A stretch of DNA of 31,182 bases. Source: JBOGTC01 sp050692055. Its GTDB lineage: Bacteria; Chloroflexota; Limnocylindria; QHBO01. Location of the stretch: assembly GCA_050692055.1 (NCBI GenBank), contig JBOGTC010000018.1, positions 1-31,182 of the forward strand, written 5' to 3'. A program made the position numbers and the translations under genes. Shown piece after piece: positions 18,338 through 25,968 of this stretch (position 1 is its first letter; every line of letters begins with the position of its first letter). The notes beneath the pieces were generated by a model. The model was not told the origin of the DNA. It saw nothing but the letters and a program-made list of their open reading frames with translations, and ran no database searches.

Positions 18338-18960
18338 CGGCGGCTCGGGAGGGGTACGCCCATGGGTGCACGGCGCTCGACAGGGAGTCGGGCACGCAGG
18401 GCCTTCAAGGCGTAGTGCAGCCGGGACTTCACCGTGCCGACGCTGCAGTCGGCGATCTCTGCCGCCTCGGCCAATGAGTAGCCGTGGAGGTAGTACAGGA
18501 TGATGGCGGTCTGCTGCTTGGGCGGCAGCGCGTCGATCCCACGCTGCAGCACGTCGAGGATCTCGCGTGACTCGACGACCTGGTCCGGACGTTGCCCCAG
18601 GTCGACAACGAGGTTGCTGATGATGCTGGTGATGGGCTCCGCGAGCGCCTTGCGGCGGCTGACACGGCTGTAGCACAGGTTGATCGCCACGCGCTGCAGC
18701 CACGGCAGCGGTGAGCGTGCGGGATCCAGGCGCTCGCGCACGCGGTACGCCTTCACGAAGCAGTCCTGCAGGATCTCCTCGGCCAGGAACGGATCGCGGG
18801 TGATGGCCAGCGCCGTGGTGTAGACCGGGCGCTTGTAGCTGTTGAAGAACTCCTCGAACGCGTCCAGATCGCCGCCCTGCATGCGCTCGACGAGTCCGTC
18901 CTGCTTCGTCGGTTCCACTGGCACCTCGGTCGCTCGATGCGCCGATTTGGGGTTTGTCAT
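18334..18960 (-). CDS. ECF-type RNA polymerase sigma factor
   Basis: This 208-residue sigma-70 family protein has region 2 (DLDAFEEFFNSYKRPVYTTA, then ITRDPFLAEEILQDCFVKAY, about residues 31-75) and region 4 (ALPPKQQTAIILYYLHGYSL, AEIADCSVGTVKSRLHYALK, about 144-186), joined by a linker without region 3. This is the extracytoplasmic-function layout. The ATG at 18960 is chosen because the frame upstream is not sigma-like, though only a weak GGGG lies 4 nt upstream. It is coupled by a 4-bp overlap to the zinc-finger anti-sigma gene. The 284-bp gap before it carries two tandem palindromes that may control it. The target promoters are unknown. Confidence 0.93.
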   Translation of the reverse strand: MTNPKSAHRATEVPVEPTKQDGLVERMQGGDLDAFEEFFNSYKRPVYTTALAITRDPFLAEEILQDCFVKAYRVRERLDPARSPLPWLQRVAINLCYSRVSRRKALAEPITSIISNLVVDLGQRPDQVVESREILDVLQRGIDALPPKQQTAIILYYLHGYSLAEAAEIADCSVGTVKSRLHYALKALRARLPVERRAPMGVPLPSRR

Positions 18961-19244
18961 AGTACCCCGCCGTGTCGAGCGAGGTTCATCCGAGGCCATG
19001 ATTGAGATACGCGCCGAGTAACGGCGGCGCTTCGCGGTCGGCGTTGCACCACGTGGAGATATCGGGGAAGAAGAGACCGAGAATCGGGCATTCTTCCCCG
19101 CTGCCGTCACGGTATGCAACGCACGGGGAAGATCGGGCCGTTTGCGCTGTCTTCTTCCCCGTTACCTCCATCTCATGCAAGACCGGTGGAGCCGCGGTTA
19201 GCCTCTCGGCGCCAATGCGCGCCCGTGCCTACCGCCGCCTTCGG
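18961..19244. other. Regulatory gap upstream of the sigma factor gene
   Basis: These 284 bases separate the gcvPB stop from the sigma factor start. They hold two tandem imperfect palindromes (19063-19100 and 19123-19162), a perfect 8-bp palindrome CCACGTGG (19049-19056) and repeated TGCAA words. ORFs on both strands cross it, but they merely reflect the palindromic symmetry. Confidence 0.6.
19063..19184. repeat. Two tandem 61-bp units, each with a long inverted repeat
   Basis: Unit 1 (19063-19123) and unit 2 (19124-19184) align without gaps at about 36 of 61 positions. Each starts with CGGGGAAGA, carries TTCTTCCCCG beginning 28 bases later, and has ATGCAA at the same offset. Inverted repeat A pairs 19063-19072 with 19091-19100 perfectly (10 bp, 18-nt loop with a nested CCGA/TCGG stem). 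Inverted repeat B pairs 19123-19132 with 19153-19162 perfectly (10 bp, 20-nt loop). The arms are conserved and the loops are not. They could be protein operators or RNA hairpins in the sigma leader. Confidence 0.75.
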
Positions 19245-20861
19245 TCAGCCCGCGTCGTCGAACGTGTGGCGCAGGTCCGGCCGGCGGGCGGCGGCGGCCT
19301 CGTCGAGGCGGCCCACCGGCGTGGTGACCGGCGCGCGCTTTACCGACTCCGGATCCGTTTCGGCGCGCGACGCGATGTCCTTCATCGCGTCGACGAAGCG
19401 GTCGAGCGTCTCGACCGACTCGGTCTCGGTGGGCTCGATCATCAGCGCCTCCTCCACGATCAACGGGAAGTAGATCGTGGGCGGGTGCATGCCGTGGTCG
19501 AGGATGGCCTTGGCGATGTCGAGCGTCGTCACGCCGTGCTGCCGCTTCTGACGCCGTCCGCTGAACACGACCTCGTGCTTGCAGATGCGGTCGTACGGCA
19601 GCTCGTAGGTATCGGCCAGGCGCACGCGCAGGTAGTTGGCGGCGAGCACCGCGTCGTCACTGATGTCGCGCAGGCCGGCGTCGCCATTGGACCGGATATA
19701 GGTGTAGGCGCGCACGAACATGCCGAAGTTGCCGAAGAAGCTGCGCACCTTGCCGATGCTCTCGGGCCGATCGCCATCGAGCGCGAAGCGCGCGCCTGGC
19801 GTCGAGCGACCGGCCCACGCATTGCGACGCACCTCGTCCGGGTCGCCCGCGGCCAGCACCGGCACCGGCGCCGGCAGGTACGGCTCGAGCCGCTCGCTGA
19901 CTCCCACCGGCCCGGCCCCCGGGCCACCGCCGCCGTGCGGCGTGCTGAACGTCTTGTGCAGGTTGAAGTGCATGACATCGAAGCCCGCCTCGCCGGGCCG
20001 GAAGCGGCCGAGGATGGCGTTCAGGTTGGCGCCGTCCATGTAGGCGATCGCGCCGGCGTCCTTCACAGAGCGGACCACCTGGTCAATCTGGTCCTCGAAG
20101 ATGCCAAGCGTCGAGGGATTCGTGATCATCAGCGCGGCCACGTCGGGGCCCAGCGCGGAACGCAGCGCATCGAGCTCGATTCCTCCCCGCTCGTTGGAGC
20201 GGATGGTGACCGTCTCGTAGCCGACCATGGTGGCCGTGGCGGGATTCGTGCCGTGCGCCGAGTCCGGCACGAGCACCTTGGTGCGCTGCTCTCCCTCCCC
20301 ACGGGACCGATGGAATGCGCGGGCCATGAGCATCCCGGTCAGCTCGCCGTGGGCGCCGGCCGCCGGCTGCAGGCTGACGGCAGGGAAGCCGCTGACCTCT
20401 TTGAGGAGCTCCGACAGCAGCCACATCAGCTCCAGGCTGCCCTGGCTCACCGCCTCCGGGTCGAGCGGGTGCGACTCGGCCAGGCCGGGCAGGCGAGCGG
20501 CCCACTCGTTGACCTTGGGGTTGTACTTCATGGTGCACGAGCCGAGCGGATAGAAGCCGATATCGATGGCGTGGTTGAGCCGTGCCAGCCGGTTGAAATG
20601 ACGCAACAGCTCCAGCTCGCTCACCTCCGGCAGCCGAGGCGCATGCTCACGACGGGCCGCTGGCGGCAGCTCGGGCTGGCCCGAGGCCGCGGCCAGGGCC
20701 GCATCCGACGGCTTCGGATAGCGGACCGCGCGCCGCTCCGCCCGCGAGCGCTCGAAGATGAGCGGCTCCACGATGGTGAGCTGCGCGCCGCCCTGCGCAC
20801 CGCCGAAGGCGGCCCCACGGCCCGAGGCGTCCCGCCGCTCGGGCGCCTCGGCGACGCTCAT
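19245..20861 (-). CDS. gcvPB: Glycine dehydrogenase (decarboxylating), subunit 2
   Basis: This 538-residue protein is the PLP-binding half of the P protein, which decarboxylates glycine and loads the aminomethyl group on lipoyl-GcvH. The PLP lysine is Lys303 in HFNLHKTFSTPHGGGG. Other family features are FYPLGSCTMKYNPK, QPAAGAHGELTG, PDSAHGTNPATA and ANLNAILG. It is longer than many homologues (about 480-500) because of extra residues at both ends. The ATG at 20861 overlaps the gcvPA stop as ATGA. It is the last gene of the cluster. Confidence 0.96.
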   Translation of the reverse strand: MSVAEAPERRDASGRGAAFGGAQGGAQLTIVEPLIFERSRAERRAVRYPKPSDAALAAASGQPELPPAARREHAPRLPEVSELELLRHFNRLARLNHAIDIGFYPLGSCTMKYNPKVNEWAARLPGLAESHPLDPEAVSQGSLELMWLLSELLKEVSGFPAVSLQPAAGAHGELTGMLMARAFHRSRGEGEQRTKVLVPDSAHGTNPATATMVGYETVTIRSNERGGIELDALRSALGPDVAALMITNPSTLGIFEDQIDQVVRSVKDAGAIAYMDGANLNAILGRFRPGEAGFDVMHFNLHKTFSTPHGGGGPGAGPVGVSERLEPYLPAPVPVLAAGDPDEVRRNAWAGRSTPGARFALDGDRPESIGKVRSFFGNFGMFVRAYTYIRSNGDAGLRDISDDAVLAANYLRVRLADTYELPYDRICKHEVVFSGRRQKRQHGVTTLDIAKAILDHGMHPPTIYFPLIVEEALMIEPTETESVETLDRFVDAMKDIASRAETDPESVKRAPVTTPVGRLDEAAAARRPDLRHTFDDAG

Positions 20862-22201
20862 CGGGTCGCCTCCAGCGCTTCGACCAGGCGCTCGATATCC
20901 GTATCGCTGGTGAGCTCGGTCGCGGCCAGCAGGAGCGTGTCGTCGAGCTCGAGATGGTCGCGGCCCAGCTCGTAGCCGGTCACGATCCCCTGCTCGACGA
21001 GCGCCGCGTGCCGACGGCGTGCGTCCGGCACGCGCATCGCGACCTCGGCGTAGTACGGGCCGTCGAAGCGCCGCTCGGCGAGGCCCGCGGCTTCCAGGGC
21101 ACCGGCCACGTGCCGCGCCTGGGTCATCGACAGCTCTGCCACCTCGCGCAGCCCCTCGGGCCCGACCGAGGAGAGGTAGGTCGTCGCGGCCAGCGCCATG
21201 AGCGCCTGGTTGGTGCAGATGTTGCTCGCCGCCCGCTCGCGACGGATGTGCTGCTCGCGGGCCTGGAGGGTCAGCACGTAGGCGCGGCGCCCCTCGACGT
21301 CGCGGGTGCCGCCGACGAGCCGGCCCGGCATCTGGCGGACCGATGCCATGCGCGCCGCCATGAGCCCCACGTACGGTCCCCCGAAGCTCAGCGGGATGCC
21401 GAGCGGCTGTCCCTCGGCCGCGACGATGTCGGCGTCGTACGTCGCCGGCGGCCGCAGCACGGCGAGCGATGTGGGCTCGACGACGACGACGAGCAGCGCG
21501 CCGGCGCCATGCGCAGCCTCCGCCAGCTCCTCCATCGGCTCCAGCTGGCCGAAGAAGTTGGGCTGCGCCGCGACCAGGCAGGCCACGTCCTCGGCGAGCG
21601 CCCGGCGCGCGACATCCAGATCGGTCGTGCCGCTGCCGCCTTCGGAGAGATCGGCCGGCAGCTCTACGACCTCGATGCCCGGCCCCGAGCAGTAGGTGGC
21701 CAGCACGCGGCGATAGTCGGACGACACCGCGGTCGAGACCACGACGCGGCTACGCCGGGTCAGACGACAGGCCATGAGCGCCGCCTCGGCGGTCGCGGTC
21801 GCGCCATCGTAGTGCGAGGCGGTCGCCACCTCCATGCCGGTCAGCTCGCAGATCAGCGACTGGAACTCGTAGATGCTCTGCAGCGTGCCCTGGCTCACCT
21901 CGGGCTGATAGGGCGTGTACGCCGTTGCGAACTCAGGCCGTCCGATGACCTCCATGACGACCGACGGGACGAGGTGCCGGTACGCCCCGGCCCCCAGGAA
22001 GCTGACCTCCGGCGTGCGATTGCGACCGGCCAAGCGAGCCAGCTCGCCGCGCACCTCCTGCTCCACCAGCGGCGGCGGCACATCCCAGCCGCCCGCCTGC
22101 ACCGCCGCGGGAATGTCGGCGAAGAGGTCGTCGATGCTCTCGACGCCGATCGCCGCCAGCATCAGCTGGCGGTCGGCATCGGTGTGCGGGCTGTAGGTCA
22201 T
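20858..22201 (-). CDS. gcvPA: Glycine dehydrogenase (decarboxylating), subunit 1
   Basis: This 447-residue protein is the N-terminal-type half of the two-subunit P protein and forms the active tetramer with GcvPB. It begins MTYSPHTDADRQLMLAAIGV with the typical SIDDLFADIP, followed by FLGAGAYRHLVPS, TAYTPYQPEVSQGTLQSIYE, ELTGMEVATASHYDGATATA and LSFGGPYVGLMA. The late REQHIRRERAASNICTNQAL block is characteristic. The start is ATG at 22201, 18 bp downstream of gcvH, and the stop overlaps gcvPB. Having two separate subunits is typical of Gram-positive, Chloroflexota and thermophilic bacteria, unlike the single GcvP of E. coli. Confidence 0.96.
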   Translation of the reverse strand: MTYSPHTDADRQLMLAAIGVESIDDLFADIPAAVQAGGWDVPPPLVEQEVRGELARLAGRNRTPEVSFLGAGAYRHLVPSVVMEVIGRPEFATAYTPYQPEVSQGTLQSIYEFQSLICELTGMEVATASHYDGATATAEAALMACRLTRRSRVVVSTAVSSDYRRVLATYCSGPGIEVVELPADLSEGGSGTTDLDVARRALAEDVACLVAAQPNFFGQLEPMEELAEAAHGAGALLVVVVEPTSLAVLRPPATYDADIVAAEGQPLGIPLSFGGPYVGLMAARMASVRQMPGRLVGGTRDVEGRRAYVLTLQAREQHIRRERAASNICTNQALMALAATTYLSSVGPEGLREVAELSMTQARHVAGALEAAGLAERRFDGPYYAEVAMRVPDARRRHAALVEQGIVTGYELGRDHLELDDTLLLAATELTSDTDIERLVEALEATR

Positions 22202-22218
22202 GCGCTGGCCGGCACCGA

Positions 22219-22596
22219 TCAGGCGGTCTGCGCGGCGTAGGCGTCAGCGTCCATGAGCTTCTCGAGCTCGCTCTCGTCGGCGAGCTCGACCTTCGCGATC
22301 CAGCCCTCCCCGAAGGCGTCGCCGTTGAGCAGCTCGGGCGATTCGCGCAGCGCCTCGTTCACCCCGACCACCGAGCCGGAGATCGGCGCATACAGGTCGC
22401 TCACGGCCTTGACGCTCTCCACCACCCCGAACGTCCCGAACTGCCGCAGCTCCGACCCGACCTCCGGCAGCTCCACGAAGACGATGTCGCCGAGCTCATC
22501 GGCCGCAAAGCTGGTGATCCCGATCGTCGCGCTCGTTCCCTCGACGCGAACCCACTCGTGCTCCTTCGAGTAGCGCAGATCGTCCGGATAGGACAT
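22219..22596 (-). CDS. gcvH: Glycine cleavage system H protein
   Basis: This 125-residue carrier shuttles the aminomethyl group between the P, T and L proteins on a lipoyl arm. The lipoylated lysine is Lys63 in VESVKAVSDLYAPISG. The opening DLRYSKEHEWV, the strand GITSFAADELGDIVFVELPE, and GEGWIAKVEL are standard. The length is normal. The ATG at 22596 has GAGGAG upstream. It lies 37 bp after gcvT and 18 bp before gcvPA. No lipoate ligase or L protein gene is in the window, so those functions must come from elsewhere. Confidence 0.97.
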   Translation of the reverse strand: MSYPDDLRYSKEHEWVRVEGTSATIGITSFAADELGDIVFVELPEVGSELRQFGTFGVVESVKAVSDLYAPISGSVVGVNEALRESPELLNGDAFGEGWIAKVELADESELEKLMDADAYAAQTA

Positions 22597-22633
22597 CGGG
22601 TCAGGGCTCCTCTGGCGGGGTGGGCGTGCGCGA

Positions 22634-23752
22634 TCAGCGCTGACGCTTGTAGAACGGCAACTTTACCTGTTCTGCCCGATAGGGTCGCTCGCGAACCACG
22701 ACCTCGAAGGCATTGCCGATGCCGGCCAGCTCCGCCGGAACGTACGCCATGGCGATCCGCTCGCCAAGCGTCGGCGAGGCGGTGCCGCTCGTGACCGAAC
22801 CCACCTCGTGACCGCCGCTCAGCACCGGATACCCGTGGCGAGGAATGGCATTGTCGATCATGCGCAGGCCGATGAGCTTGCGTCGTGGCCCGCCCTGCTG
22901 CACTGCCTGCAGCGCCGATCGGCCGACGAACTCGCCCTTCTCCAGCTTCACCACGCGGCCGAGGTTCGCCTCGAACGGATTGGTGTCGCGGTCGAGCTCG
23001 TTGCCGTAGAGCGGCATCCCGGCCTCGAGCCGCAGGGTGTCACGCGCGCCCAGGCCACACGGGCGCAGCCCGAGCGAATCGCCGGCCGCCACCAGCGACT
23101 GCCACAACTTCGAGGTACGGCGCGCGTCGCAGAACAGCTCGAAGCCGTCCTCGCCGGTGTACCCGGTGCGGGCAATGAGGCACTCGACGTCCGCGACGGT
23201 GCCGCGCAGCGAGCGGTAGTTGCCGAGGCGCTCGAGGTCGGCATCGGTGAGGCCGGCCAGCAGCTCGGCGGCCCGTGGGCCCTGGGGCGCGACGAGGCCC
23301 GTGCGCTCGCTGCGATCATCGAGCGTCACCTCGAAATCGCCGCGGTCGAGGAGCGCGGCGAGGTGGTCGACGACCGCCTCGCGATTGGACGCGTTGCACA
23401 CGATGAGAAACGCTCCATCGTCGAGCCGGTAGACGATGAGATCGTCGATGATCCCGCCCTCGGCGTCGCACAGCATCGAGTACTGCGCCTGTCCCGGCTC
23501 CAGCATCCCCGGATCGCTCACCGCCGCGTAGCGCAGGAAGGCGACCGACTCCACGCCCTCCACGTTGACCTCGCCCATGTGTGACAGGTCGAAGAGGCCG
23601 ACGGCGGAGCGCACCGTGCGGTGCTCCTCCACGATCGACTCGTATTGCACCGGCATCTCCCAGCCCGCGAATGGCACCATCCGCGCCCCGAGCTCGCGAT
23701 GCACATCGTGAAGCGGGCTGCGGCGCAGGGACGTGGTCACGGCCTCGGTCAC
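22634..23752 (-). CDS. gcvT: Glycine cleavage system T protein (aminomethyltransferase)
   Basis: This 372-residue enzyme releases ammonia from aminomethyl-lipoyl-GcvH and moves the carbon to tetrahydrofolate. It has LGARMVPFAGWEMPVQYESI, the folate-site region FDLSHMGEV, QYSMLCDAEGGIIDDLIVYR, CNASNREAVVDHL, ARTGYTGEDGFELF and the C-terminal barrel GSVTSGTASPTLGERIAMAY. The start is GTG at 23752, which overlaps the stop of the NUDIX gene as GTGA. This excludes the longer frame upstream. It is the first gcv gene in the cluster gcvT-gcvH-gcvPA-gcvPB. I saw no glycine riboswitch upstream. Confidence 0.96.
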   Translation of the reverse strand: MTEAVTTSLRRSPLHDVHRELGARMVPFAGWEMPVQYESIVEEHRTVRSAVGLFDLSHMGEVNVEGVESVAFLRYAAVSDPGMLEPGQAQYSMLCDAEGGIIDDLIVYRLDDGAFLIVCNASNREAVVDHLAALLDRGDFEVTLDDRSERTGLVAPQGPRAAELLAGLTDADLERLGNYRSLRGTVADVECLIARTGYTGEDGFELFCDARRTSKLWQSLVAAGDSLGLRPCGLGARDTLRLEAGMPLYGNELDRDTNPFEANLGRVVKLEKGEFVGRSALQAVQQGGPRRKLIGLRMIDNAIPRHGYPVLSGGHEVGSVTSGTASPTLGERIAMAYVPAELAGIGNAFEVVVRERPYRAEQVKLPFYKRQR

Positions 23753-24228
23753 GCGGTGGCCTCCGCCGCTCCACCGGCGTGCGCTCCGGGCTCCGCGTCG
23801 TGCTCGGCCAGCATCTGGGCGGCGCGCTCGACGACCGAGCGCTCGGTGGCATGCGTCATGTGCGCCAGCGCCTCGTTGATCTCCCACCAGCGGACCTCGT
23901 CGAACTCGGCGTCGTGAAGCTCGAGGTGGCCGCCCACGGGACGCATGAGGAAGAAATGGACGGTCTTGTGGAACCGGGTCGACCCACGTACGAAGAAGTA
24001 GCGAATGGCGGCGATCCGCTCCTCCAGCACCACGTCCAGGCCCGTCTCCTCCCGCGTCTCGCGCAGCGCGGTCTCCTCGATCGTCTCTCCGGCGTCGGGC
24101 GTGCCCTTCGGCAGTGCCCACAGCTTGGGGCTGCGCCGGTGCACGAGAACGATCTCGTGTCGCGTGCCGTCAGATCGATGGACGAGGCCGCCGGCGGAGG
24201 TTGCGCGGGCGTTGCGCAGGACGGCCAC
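23749..24228 (-). CDS. NUDIX hydrolase
   Basis: This 159-residue protein contains a full NUDIX box at residues 42-64 (GTPDAGETIEETALRETREE, then TGL), the Mg-binding motif used to hydrolyse nucleoside diphosphates linked to another group. LWALPKGTPDAGE and FFVRGSTRFHKTVHFFLM resemble the diadenosine-polyphosphate or MutT-like branch with unknown substrate. The start is GTG at 24228 without a strong Shine-Dalgarno sequence. The stop overlaps the gcvT start as GTGA, so the two are translated in coupled fashion. A metabolic reason for pairing a NUDIX enzyme with glycine cleavage is not evident. The Ala/His/Gly-rich C-terminus lies beyond the fold. Confidence 0.92.
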   Translation of the reverse strand: MAVLRNARATSAGGLVHRSDGTRHEIVLVHRRSPKLWALPKGTPDAGETIEETALRETREETGLDVVLEERIAAIRYFFVRGSTRFHKTVHFFLMRPVGGHLELHDAEFDEVRWWEINEALAHMTHATERSVVERAAQMLAEHDAEPGAHAGGAAEATA

Positions 24229-24239
24229 CGGCGAGCCGC

Positions 24240-24509
24240 TTACGCGCGGCGGACGCGCGGAGGCCCGAACGGCGTGGCGGCGCGGCGCGCCGGGACGCGG
24301 CCGAGGCGGCCGACCGGCGGGAAGCTGAAACGGCTGGTCGCGGCGCGCAGGATTCGGACGGTGGGCAGGGAGCCAGCGGCCCGTCCGGGCCGGTGATAGA
24401 CGGTTCCTGCGCGGTCGAGGCCGAGGCGCGACCGATGGGAGAGCCGGCGCGACGCGCCGAAGTCGATGATCGGATGGGAGACGTAGCGGGCCACCAGACT
24501 CACACGCAT
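24240..24509 (-). CDS. Short Arg-rich hypothetical protein, possibly leaderless
   Basis: I do not recognise this 89-residue frame. It starts MRVSLVARYVSHPIIDFGAS, is rich in Arg and Ala, and has no membrane segment or known motif. Support for a real gene comes from its position: it fills the only gap between the NUDIX and glycosyltransferase genes, ends 12 bp before the NUDIX start, and its ATG lies 7 nt after a good -10 hexamer (TACAAT) with a plausible -35. The high Arg content is also what spurious frames show in such GC-rich DNA, so it may instead be the non-coding leader of the NUDIX-gcv operon. Confidence 0.4.
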   Translation of the reverse strand: MRVSLVARYVSHPIIDFGASRRLSHRSRLGLDRAGTVYHRPGRAAGSLPTVRILRAATSRFSFPPVGRLGRVPARRAATPFGPPRVRRA

Positions 24510-24516
24510 GGCCGGC

Positions 24517-24544
24517 ATTGTACGCCGGTCGGGATGCGGCGCAA
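24517..24544 (-). promoter_or_regulatory. Promoter before the short ORF and NUDIX-gcv genes
   Basis: On the minus strand TTGCGC (24539-24544, 4 of 6 to TTGACA), a 16-bp spacer and TACAAT (24517-24522, 5 of 6) form a sigma-A-type promoter. The ATG of the short ORF is 7 nt after the -10, so transcription should begin at or beside it. It may drive the whole NUDIX-gcvTH-gcvPAB run. Confidence 0.6.
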
Positions 24545-24554
24545 GCCGATATCG

Positions 24555-25757
24555 TCAGCCGGCACCACCAAACAGCTCGCGGTACAGCGCATCGATCTCC
24601 GATACTCGGCGTCGAACGTCGAAGCGGCCGGCATCGGCGCTCGCGCGCCGTGCCATGGCGATGCGCCGCGATGCGTCGGTGACAAGCGTCAGCATCGCAT
24701 CGGCCAGGCGTCCGGCCTGTCCGTCCACCGGCTCGGCGGGGACCACGAGCCCGTCGATACCGTGCCGGATCGAGTCGGCCACGCCGGGGCCCTCGACCGC
24801 CACGCCCGGCAGACCGGACGCCAGCGCCTCGGCCAGCACCAGGCCCTGCGTCTCCGTACGGGAGGCGAACGCGAACAGGTCAGCTCCCGCCGCGTGGGCG
24901 AGCGCCTCGAGCCGCGGAAGCGGCCCGCTGAATGCCACCCGACCGACGAGGTCGGGCCTGGCCGCCCGCCGCTGGAGCGAGGCCGCCGCCGGACCGCCGC
25001 CGATCACGAGCAGCCGCAGGCGATCGTCGCGTCGCGCCGCCTCCCCGGTGGCCTCGAGGACCACGTCGACGCTCTTCTCGCGTGCCAGCCTGCCGAAGGT
25101 GACCGCCACGATCGCGTCGGGCGGCCACCCGGCTGCCCGTCGCGGGTCGACCGGCGTCAGCGCCCTGATCGCGTCCACGTCGATCCCGGTCGGCACCACG
25201 CGAACGATGGGCCGGCCACGCTCTCCCAGCCTGGTGCGGATCTCGTCCGCCATGCCGGCCGAGGGCGCGATGACCGCGTCACAGCCGACCCAGAAGCGAC
25301 GCAGGTAGGCATCGGTGAGTTGGCGTCCGGGCTCGGCCAGGGGGCCAAGGTAATGCCGATAATCCGCAAAGCGCGTGTGGTGGGTGAACACGAGCGCCGC
25401 GCTGCCGCTGCGCGCCAGCCGTCGCGCCATGAGGCCGCTGACGAACGGCGATTGCGCGTGGACGACCTGTGGCCTAAACGCAGCGGCGGCACGCAGGGCG
25501 CGCGTGGCGGGCAGCGGCAGCGGCATGCGATAGCCCGCCGGCACGATCCTCGGCAGCTGGTACGACGGCATCCAGGCGAAGCGTGGCTCCGGGCCCGGAG
25601 ATCCGGCACCTCCCGGTCCCGCGCCCTTCGCCGGGCGCGGCGCGATCACGAGCACGTCGTGGCCAAGCGCCCCCAGCCCACGCGCCAGCGCGTCGGTGGA
25701 GACGGTCACGCCCGAGAGATACGGCAGATAGGACTCCGCGAAGATCGCGACGCGCAT
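24555..25757 (-). CDS. GT4-family glycosyltransferase
   Basis: This 400-residue GT-B enzyme has the N-terminal MRVAIFAESYLPYLSGVTVS typical of GT4 enzymes that act on lipids (mannosyl- or glucosyl-transferases), HAQSPFVSGLMARRLA, the linker VPTGIDVDAI, a nucleotide-sugar half beginning IVAVTFGRLAREKSVDVVLE, and the E-x7-E motif ETQGLVLAE that holds the sugar nucleotide. FAWMPSYQLPRIVPAGYRMP and FTHHTRFADYRHY resemble diacylglycerol glucosyltransferase and PimB-like proteins, so a role in glycolipid synthesis is plausible but not proven. The ATG at 25757 lies 43 bp after the tRNA 3' end with no clear promoter between, so read-through from the tRNA promoter is possible. Confidence 0.9.
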   Translation of the reverse strand: MRVAIFAESYLPYLSGVTVSTDALARGLGALGHDVLVIAPRPAKGAGPGGAGSPGPEPRFAWMPSYQLPRIVPAGYRMPLPLPATRALRAAAAFRPQVVHAQSPFVSGLMARRLARSGSAALVFTHHTRFADYRHYLGPLAEPGRQLTDAYLRRFWVGCDAVIAPSAGMADEIRTRLGERGRPIVRVVPTGIDVDAIRALTPVDPRRAAGWPPDAIVAVTFGRLAREKSVDVVLEATGEAARRDDRLRLLVIGGGPAAASLQRRAARPDLVGRVAFSGPLPRLEALAHAAGADLFAFASRTETQGLVLAEALASGLPGVAVEGPGVADSIRHGIDGLVVPAEPVDGQAGRLADAMLTLVTDASRRIAMARRASADAGRFDVRRRVSEIDALYRELFGGAG

Positions 25758-25800
25758 CAGCCGCGAACCCGGCTCACCGGCCGCGTCAGGAGGATGGGGA

Positions 25801-25877
<77 letters not shown>

Positions 25878-25891
25878 CTCGGGGAGTCGGC

Positions 25892-25921
25892 AGTATAGCC
25901 CTCCGCGCCGCCGATCATCAA
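25892..25921 (-). promoter_or_regulatory. Promoter of the tRNA-Val gene
   Basis: The minus strand shows TTGATG (25916-25921, 4 of 6 to TTGACA), an 18-bp spacer and TATACT (25892-25897, 5 of 6 to TATAAT). The -10 ends 14 nt before the mature 5' end of the tRNA, which leaves room for a short leader removed by RNase P. Confidence 0.65.
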
Positions 25922-25968
25922 TTCGCGGCACGGGACGTGACGGCCAGCTCGAAGTCCGGCATCGGTGC

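Noticed and set aside
18986..19180. 64-codon minus-strand ORF in the sigma factor leader
   Set aside because: The similar words it shares with a plus-strand frame are a direct result of the inverted repeats, and it has no independent coding support.
19063..19184. CRISPR array
   Set aside because: There are only two units, the conserved parts are the palindrome arms rather than a whole repeat, and no cas genes are present.
19002..20975. 657-codon plus-strand ORF opposite gcvPB
   Set aside because: It is antisense to a well-conserved enzyme. Its N-terminal part comes from the palindromic leader.
24229..24560. Glycine riboswitch before the gcv genes
   Set aside because: Glycine riboswitches often precede gcvT, but I found neither its conserved core words nor the tandem aptamer layout here or in the short gaps within the cluster.
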